Positions 57,701-64,000 of a DNA stretch of 64,000 nucleotides are shown one piece after another. Location of the stretch: the NCBI RefSeq assembly GCF_019649055.1, contig NW_026570298.1, positions 558,001-622,000 of the forward strand. The letters are read 5' to 3'. How positions within the stretch are numbered: position 1 is the first letter of the stretch; each line of letters begins with the position of its first letter. Below the pieces are notes generated by a model. It made no database searches and was not told the DNA's origin. It saw only the letters and a program-made list of their open reading frames with translations. The stretch is from Paramacrobiotus metropolitanus (Eukaryota > Tardigrada > Eutardigrada > Parachela > Macrobiotidae). A program made the translations under genes and the position numbers.

Positions 57701-60700
57701 GACTGCGGAGCGCATAATTAGGCAGTGTGATGAACGTAGTGAAGTGGCCATCGTTATAAGCGCAAACTTCGCGCTGCTGTATCTTTACGTAGGAAATTAC
57801 CGGACAAGCTTGTACGTCTGCGTAATAACATGCAAGTAAAATGAGTTTTCGTAATTACAGTTAATCAGAAGACAATGAATCTTCCCAAACCGCCCTGCCT
57901 AGCTAGGCGCCGGATGACTCAGCTCCACTGAAATCATATGGTTTTATGCATAGACACCAGCGCGATCGTCTCCCCTCCTAATTACAGTATACTCATTTTA
58001 TCGTAGAAGTGTAGTTATTCGCAACCGTAAATCTTTGTTTACTTTGGCACCGCTGGCCTGCGCGTCCGCGCCTTCAGTCTGTACCTCCTGCGCGTCCGCA
58101 CCTCGTATAAAATGTAATAGGGAAACAAAGACGCAATAAAGGCTATGTTTTTATAAAGCGCTAGATTGTCAGATGGTAATGTACGATGCTGCCAGTGGTG
58201 CATTGGACTTCAGTTTGAACTTTGGAGGTAAACCCGCGGGCTCGCAGCCGATATAGCGCCATGCATTATGCGTACGATTGCTTACTTATACGTCAGCAGC
58301 AATTGGCAGTCCCCTGCACCTATGTATGCTGCATACATACTGTGTATACTGACCGTATGCTGCTAGATGTCCACATAAAACCAAGCAAGCAAGACCCGCT
58401 AGCTCGTTATTTTGGCGACGAGTACTATATAAATCACTTCGTTCAAAGACAGGAGTGGCCGGCCGAAGATATACAAACCACAAACTTAAACGAATAACCC
58501 GTGATGGAGTCAAGGCTCACTTACAGTTGGAGAAAGTTGCGAATGGGCTGCCAATCGTCCGGATACGCCAGGGTGTGCACCCAGCGCGCGTGCACAGTCG
58601 TAACCTTTCTTAGCATCTCCTCAGTGACCGGCGGGAAGTTGTCGTTGCAGGCGAGCATGAAGCGGCTGGCCATGTGCATTTTGCCGTCGCTGCACTTGAG
58701 AAAGAGCCGCGGAATGCGGATCTGCAGTTTGTCGATGGCCAGTTCGTGTGACTCACTAGTCAGTCGCTTCATGAATTCCCGCTCGTGAGCTGGCAGGAGG
58801 CGGCTAACAGGATCATCCCGGTAGGAAATATGTGCAAATAGAATATCGACAAAAAAGCTGAGATTCTCCAGTTGTACAGTATGATATAGTTGCAGGTGTG
58901 CTTATATGCCGTTAGTTCAATCATGGCCGTATGTTTCAACCGAGTTTTCCTTTGGTGGCTGAAATATGCGCCTGGGTCGCCGTTATACGTGTGGTCTTTG
59001 AAGACGATCAAAGGCAGCCTGGTGACCATTATAGCTTCAAGCAAATTGTTCAGGAACAAAATGTGAAAGGGCGGGGGAAAAGTCAGCAGTGTGAGGCTGA
59101 TTGTGCTTGAGCTAATTGAGCGGAGGAGTAGAAGTGCCGCTTTGAAGCAGTTGCCGTTGTCCACCTTCAGCCGCCAACAGCTCTCTAGCGAGATACTGAT
59201 GTGCTCCGTCATGCGCGGACTGCTCAGCAGCAACTGCCACAATGCGCACACCCTGCCAAGACAAACACATGCGCGCGGTTAAAAAATTTTTTTATTTGCA
59301 AAGAGTGACCGGGCGTAAACCACAAAAATTAAACGGATACGTACAGATATGTAGTAACATACTAACATCTCTGTATTAGCACACCGTCCAGTCCAGTGGC
59401 CTCAGAATTAAATAATAACATTATTGTAAACGTCAATATACCACCACCGCCAGGTAGTACCACATACAGAGTACATACTCTAACAATGAAGTATAAGCGT
59501 GGACTATAATATTACTACGAGTATTCATTTTTTTGTTTGGCAATGGTCATTGGTCACCGCACATAACAAAATGCCTGCGCGCTGGAGACTATAATTGAAA
59601 TGCCTCATTTAAATACTGAAAAAACAATCAAAATCGTTAGTGTCACCAGTCATGTAATTTTGCTGTCACTGGATCGGTCGTGGACAAATAAGTTGCTGAA
59701 CTGTTACGTATCTACTAAGCGCTAATAACTGTACTTTTATTGGTGCTGAACTTTAGCACTAAATAAACCCCAAAGCAACTGCGAACGTACATGGGCTACG
59801 CCAGTTGCTGGGTACAACATAGGTACTCACTACTCGTACAACAACAACTCACATTAACATTCATTAATCTTTACTGTACACTCCATGAAGCGAAACCAGA
59901 TTCATTACAACTTTCCCGAACTTTTACCACGAATTTTTAAAAAGAGCTTTTTACAATTTGAAAAAAAAGTGATATGGAACTGGTTTTAGTTCACATTATT
60001 CCTCTTGGCAACAGGCAAAGTGCCTTTTACGGAGAAGTTTCAAGGAGATCGGATTTATAACCTAAGTTTTGGTGCAGGACAATGCATTCAGATTTTTGGT
60101 TCAAGCTAAATCGTCATATCTCGACAACCGGAAGTTGCGCGCACAAATGCTTTCCTCAAAGATGTATGCAAACTGCCTGCCTTTAGAACAGGACAGAACA
60201 ATACAAAAAAAACGTTTTTGAGTGCCAGCAAATGACAATTTCAGTGGACATACCCGAAAAAATAACCACCATGTACAAGGCCTTGAAAAATTCCTTAAAT
60301 TAAGCTTCCACTAGAGTTTCCACCGCCCTTTAAGCTGCGATTCGAACTCGAAATTGTGCCTGCAACTGCCGGCTGCTGTGATATCGTCCCGCGAATTTAT
60401 GTATTTAATTTACACTTGAACACGTTAAACAACTAACTGTCCACCGCCAAAGTTAAGGCTTTCGTATTACCCACGGCCAACCCGGTCTGTTGATTGCTTT
60501 GTTTTGCCGTACCGTTTGGTCCTCATTTGTGAATGCACGTCCAGGTGGGAAAATATGTCACTCAGCAGCGAAGGGGTTAGATCACGGATGGAAGCAGTCA
60601 GCACCAGTGTGTCATCTAGATATGAAAACATCCCAAAGAAATGAGAACAGACCAAGACATGATACTTCGGTTTCATTTCCGACTAAGATACTTCGATTTC

Positions 60701-61994
60701 AGCTTTAACAAGTTCCCAATCGTGCCGACCGTTTAAAATTTTCTAAGTTTAACGCGAATTTTCTATGGAAGTGCACACCCAACTTCGCGAGAAGAAACGT
60801 CGCAGCTGGCTCGCAAACAACTTTCTATCGTTCGTTAGTTCTTTTAGAGTGAGCTCAAAACAATGAACTCTCTGTACTTACTTATTGTACATATACCGAT
60901 TAAAACTCAAAATTTGCGCGCAACAACCGGCTGCTGTGCTGTCACCGAAAAATATTAAAAAAACTCTCGGTCGAGCAGACGTTATAAGCGCTACGAAGCC
61001 TCTTCATACGTTAACCTCTGAAAACGTTACATTATCCGAAGAACGTTGTAACGAAATTGTCAAAACAGTAGTGTGTGACTAAGAGTTCTACTCAGGGGCG
61101 AATTTATGGAGGGGGCACGGGCCCCCTCCGGAATTTTTCAAAAGTGAGCACTTCAAAAAAGTAAAGAGGGTGCTAACCTGCTTCGCATAAGACGCTTTCT
61201 TCTGCGCGGAATACTCGGTTAGCGATTGGCGGCAGTTCAGCACGGCTGATCATATGCTTTGCCAGCGCTTCCGCCAGCATGGCAGTCGTCCTTGGTGGGC
61301 TGAAGTCGATGGTAATGAACATACAGGCATGCTTTTGAATGCGCAGATGAAATCTACAAGACATCGACGGAAGTGAACTACTGGAATCGTCTTGCCCACT
61401 AGCTGTGTGGATATGCATGATGATTCGGTATTTGTCGGAAGGGTCGCTCAGAAGATCTTGTGCTCTGGCAAATGGGATGAAGTGTTTGGTGCAGACTAGA
61501 TCACTGCGGCGCTCCAGCAAGGATGGCCAAGTGGGCGGCAACTGACGGACAACCTGACCGATGTCGACCAACTCGAAATGACCTCTCTGTGTGGGTGCGT
61601 CAGTCGTAACAGCATTAGTCCGAATGCAGTTCATTCCATACATCCACTGACAGCAGGATAAAAGCTGCGTTATAAGGGCTGGACGGAAGCGAAATGGTCC
61701 ATTATCTTCGTCACGGAGAGCCACGAAACTGTTCCGATAACCTGAAGCTTCATTATTACCGCCGTCATTTACGTAGAATGGGAAGGACCAGACGGCTCCC
61801 ATATGCATCCACCGCGGTGCGAAGGTCTTAGAACCAAAATGAATGAAGGCCTGGTCGCCGTCCAGGTCCTGAATGAAGCCGAGCCGCCACATGCCATCAT
61901 CGTTGCGTACGAGCACAGTGTTCTGGCAGTTTAGCTGATCGACATCCGTCCACACCCTCTGAAATCGCGGCATCACACCCAGCGAAAAGGCCAT
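48796..61994 (-). CDS. F-box protein, lineage-specific family, paralog C (frameshifted, giant last intron)
   Basis: Exons read from the right: 61178-61994 (N-terminal module: 'LGFIQDLDGDQAFIHF', 'ALRDEDNGPFRF', 'SCRFHLRI'), 60513-60615 (F-box: 'LTPSLLSDIFSHLDVHSQ'), 58525-59252 (F-box end 'RVCALWQLLLSS', then the C-terminal module) and 48796-48928 (terminal: 'WFHPDGTPQMWNDVDL', 'LSKMAVYGIDEMF'). Intron phases equal those of paralog B. In exon 3 the frame breaks in a run of six T (58851-58856 on the plus strand, as A). One more base would restore the frame into 'FFVDILFAHISYRD' and 'PAHEREFMKRL', and would also make the exon length fit the phases. Assignment of the terminal exon across 9.6 kb rests on phase and homology. 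A remote paralog fragment is the alternative. Confidence 0.72.
51463..53542. mobile_element. 2.08-kb insertion inside the LINE, flanked by a 13-bp direct repeat
   Basis: CTATGTGAGCACA occurs at 51450-51462 and again at 53543-53555, where the LINE coding sequence breaks off and resumes. Joining across one copy restores LINE continuity from endonuclease tail to linker, with a one-base frame change. The insert has no recognised coding domain. Both ends carry a G-run (AAAGAGGGGGG near 51474 and AGAAGGGGGGAG near 53462). Its class is unknown. Confidence 0.62.
52550..53136. mobile_element. Foldback MITE with ~100-bp inverted ends and a 9-bp duplication
   Basis: The ends GGTGACCACTCCGTACACAC and its reverse complement are exact for about 21 bp. 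Similarity continues for more than 100 bp as a series of 'CCTTT(C/T)A(C/T)TC(C/G)GT(A/G)CACAACC' blocks. The flanks AGTTTGTTA (52541-52549) and AATTTGTTA (53137-53145) match at 8 of 9 bases. Long inverted ends with a 9-bp duplication suggest a Mutator-like origin, but no transposase is present. Confidence 0.8.
57143..57677. mobile_element. 535-bp MITE with exact 10-bp target duplication and internal minisatellite
   Basis: Inverted ends ACGCGTTCTTCCCTCGTATG and their reverse complement continue, diverging, for about 80 bp. GTCGGTGCAG lies directly outside each end (57133-57142 and 57678-57687), an exact 10-bp duplication. The interior is an array of 'TTTAGTAGCACCTAATTAGT' and 'AGTAGCGCCTAG' motifs, including two near-identical units of about 66 bp (about 57467-57600). 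It lies in the last intron of F-box gene C. Confidence 0.88.
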
Positions 61995-64000
61995 TTCATC
62001 CTAAAAACAACGAACGACGTACTCAGGCTGACGTAACTTAATCCTCTATCAGAATTAATCGGAATGCGACTTTTGACTTCACATGCGCTGTGCCATGGTG
62101 TTCTCCCCTAGAAACGCTTGTAAACGGTTTCCGAAAGAACTTTAACCCACTTTGCAATGACGGGGGAAGTCATCACTTCATCACTAAAACTTCCCACGAC
62201 CGGCGTTGGCCGAAGTGCCGCACATGTGTGGCGGTGGCAGCAGTTATTTCGCTGTAGTGCACTGGCTCGCGTGGTGTGGCTTAAGTGCTTTCGTCATCGG
62301 TTTTTTATAACGCAAATAACTTCAAAACGAGTGAACCGATTTTGAAAATTTCAAGTACTCTAAAAGAACAAACTTTCCTGAATCCGTTAAAACAAAAGGC
62401 GGAAAGAAAAACGAATCAGGAGAAGAATAACAGAAGCTGGCCCACTTAAGTGTATGTCGCCCAATCACTTATCATAGTGGCCCTTAACTGTCTTTACGAG
62501 CAGATGAAATGGCACCACAGAGTCTGGTGCATGGAAAACAGCGCACACGCTGCTTGACGTTCTACGTAACGTGTGCGCTGTCCGACAGGGGCAGGCAGGT
62601 AGCGGCCGGATCCAAAAGTGGTGCCGTTTCATCTAGCGGCTACAGTACAGTATCTGTAAATGATACGACCCTCAGCGCAAGTACTGTAAAACTATATTTC
62701 CCTGTTTCCGCCTGCGCTCCCTCTAAAGCAATACCTAAACGGCCTAATTTGCGTCTCATAGTTCATCGGTAACTGCGATTTCGGTTAGGCGTTGACCCAA
62801 CTTCGAATGACTATGATGACACTGTCCACCGGCACACTGTCTCATTTTTACGAGCGACTGTGAGGAAAACGCTGCTGCTCGCACTTAAGACAATCTAAAT
62901 TAGGCCCTTCTCAGCGTTTGTTCTTTTTTTACGGCAGTTTCCTGCGAAGCGAACCGTGACAGGTGCTTATATGCGGTACACGACGGATATCCGTCGTACC
63001 ATATAAGAAACTGTAGTTTCTGTTTTTGGTGTCCAAATCCGAGTGTAAACAAAGCAACTTTTTGGCGGTCGTAGAGTGCGGAAGTGCCCGGCAAGTTGAA
63101 GGCAGCGGTCGGGCCTAACGGCGATGTGTGAGGTGTGTTGTGTTCTGGTCGATGCGTGACGAATAACACCATGACATGTAAGAAAAATGTGTACAGATTT
63201 TACTGATTGTAGGACATTAGAAAAACTCTAGAAAATTGTCGAAAAACGGGAAGTTTCGAGAACCAGTGTTTGGCAAAGAAAAAGTCTAACTGGGCAGAAA
63301 CAGAGTAGAATGTTTACAACCTTACAAGGGGCGCTCGAGAAAGAGTGGTTGCGTTTTTTTACAAAGTTTAAAGCATATTTTTACTCGGGATTAAGATCGT
63401 CACATCTTGTTGCGCTATGGGCAGAATTACTTCAGATCGGTTACTGGGTATATGGAAAATTGTTTTAAGCATTTTAGATTAATAATTAAATACCTGGATT
63501 ATATTATGTAATCTTACATTTAAGAATTTGGCGGAACCTGCCGGCACTCCGCTCACGAGTTGAGCGGCCCCGTAGGTTCAAGCTACTTCGCTTTCTCAAT
63601 GCGAAAGTCTCAAAATTGTAAGCTAACAACTTTTTTCTATGGTGTGCGAGCACTTTTATTACTCTGATCTTGTTAGTTTTCCGCTCTCCTGCCTTTCCGG
63701 AATCTTTCCGTCCATAAGCGAATCTGCAGTTGGCCCACTCGAGCGTTCCAGACGTAAACTATTAATTGTGACGGAGCACAATCAGTTTCAAGTAAAATCT
63801 CCGGACTGATAAAGCTATGAACGCAACGCTTACTGAAAACATATAACATAAAATTTTGTTGGCAGAGGTTAAAATAATTTCTAATATTCTCGAATTCCAA
63901 GAACAATACTTTATGGAGCAATAAATTGTAGCACTAGTAGTATGGAATACTTAAAGGTAAAACAGTAAGCACAAGGTTTAATAAGGCTTCTTTGATATGG
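61995..64000. other. Right-end intergenic stretch, nothing recognised
   Basis: Upstream of F-box gene C. It contains only short frames without domains, a short inverted repeat of a GCGCACACG word (about 62532 and 62568) and a small imperfect palindrome (about 62964-63006, centred on GGATATCC). No RNA gene or transposon could be identified. Confidence 0.5.

Noticed and set aside
63541-63600. tRNA-like GTAGGTTCAAGCTAC with an upstream hairpin
   Set aside because: The T-arm-like segment is present, but no acceptor stem or D-arm can be paired around it, so it is not called as a tRNA or tRNA-derived SINE.
1-64000. CRISPR arrays, operons, ribosome binding sites
   Set aside because: The window is eukaryotic with spliced genes; the tandem arrays seen have no spacer-repeat structure.

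Overview
The window is eukaryotic and animal: genes are split by mostly short GT-AG introns, coding exons are GC-rich, and the sequence between them is AT-rich. The recognisable housekeeping genes (adenylosuccinate lyase, PDAP1, RalGPS, 14-3-3) are metazoan-type. The F-box family and the odd GPCR fragment suggest a small invertebrate. A tardigrade is my best guess, but that is inference from style, not proof.

Left part (1-26 kb) is gene-rich. A partial N-terminal exon of an F-box-family gene runs off the left edge on the minus strand (1-584). On the plus strand, eleven exons (5333-11893) join in one continuous frame: an acidic N-terminus, a complete 14-3-3 fold, a Pro/Ala/Val linker and a full-length adenylosuccinate lyase, 818 aa in total. 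On the minus strand follow PDAP1 (six exons, 215 aa, 15468-13454) and a RalGPS-type RasGEF-PH exchange factor (five exons, 542 aa, 26002-16874). Several of their introns hold tandem duplications that copy a 3' splice site and the start of the next exon.

Right part (26-64 kb) is repeat-rich and holds the F-box family. One plus-strand copy appears intact (four exons, 609 aa, 35205-39689). A minus-strand copy (61994-48796) has a 9.6-kb last intron and one homopolymer frameshift. A 5'-truncated pseudogene lies at 30930-29068. All share a conserved N-terminal module of unknown function and/or a post-F-box C-terminal module with the same intron phases.

The 9.6-kb intron is a nest of mobile elements: a foldback element with roughly 0.7-0.8 kb inverted arms is split by a decayed CR1/Jockey-like LINE. 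The LINE is split by a 2.08-kb insertion flanked by a 13-bp direct repeat, and that insertion contains a 587-bp foldback element with a near-identical 9-bp target duplication. A separate 535-bp MITE with an exact 10-bp target duplication sits beside them. Other mobile remnants are a TTAA-flanked piggyBac-like element, a Ty3/Gypsy integrase remnant between 285-bp inverted repeats, a second LINE fragment and several hairpins. A decayed GPCR exon is also present.

Together the left part looks like conserved purine-synthesis and signalling loci. The right part looks like a lineage-specific F-box family expanding amid transposon turnover. Exon boundaries were read by eye from splice motifs and frame continuity; no alignment or transcript was available.
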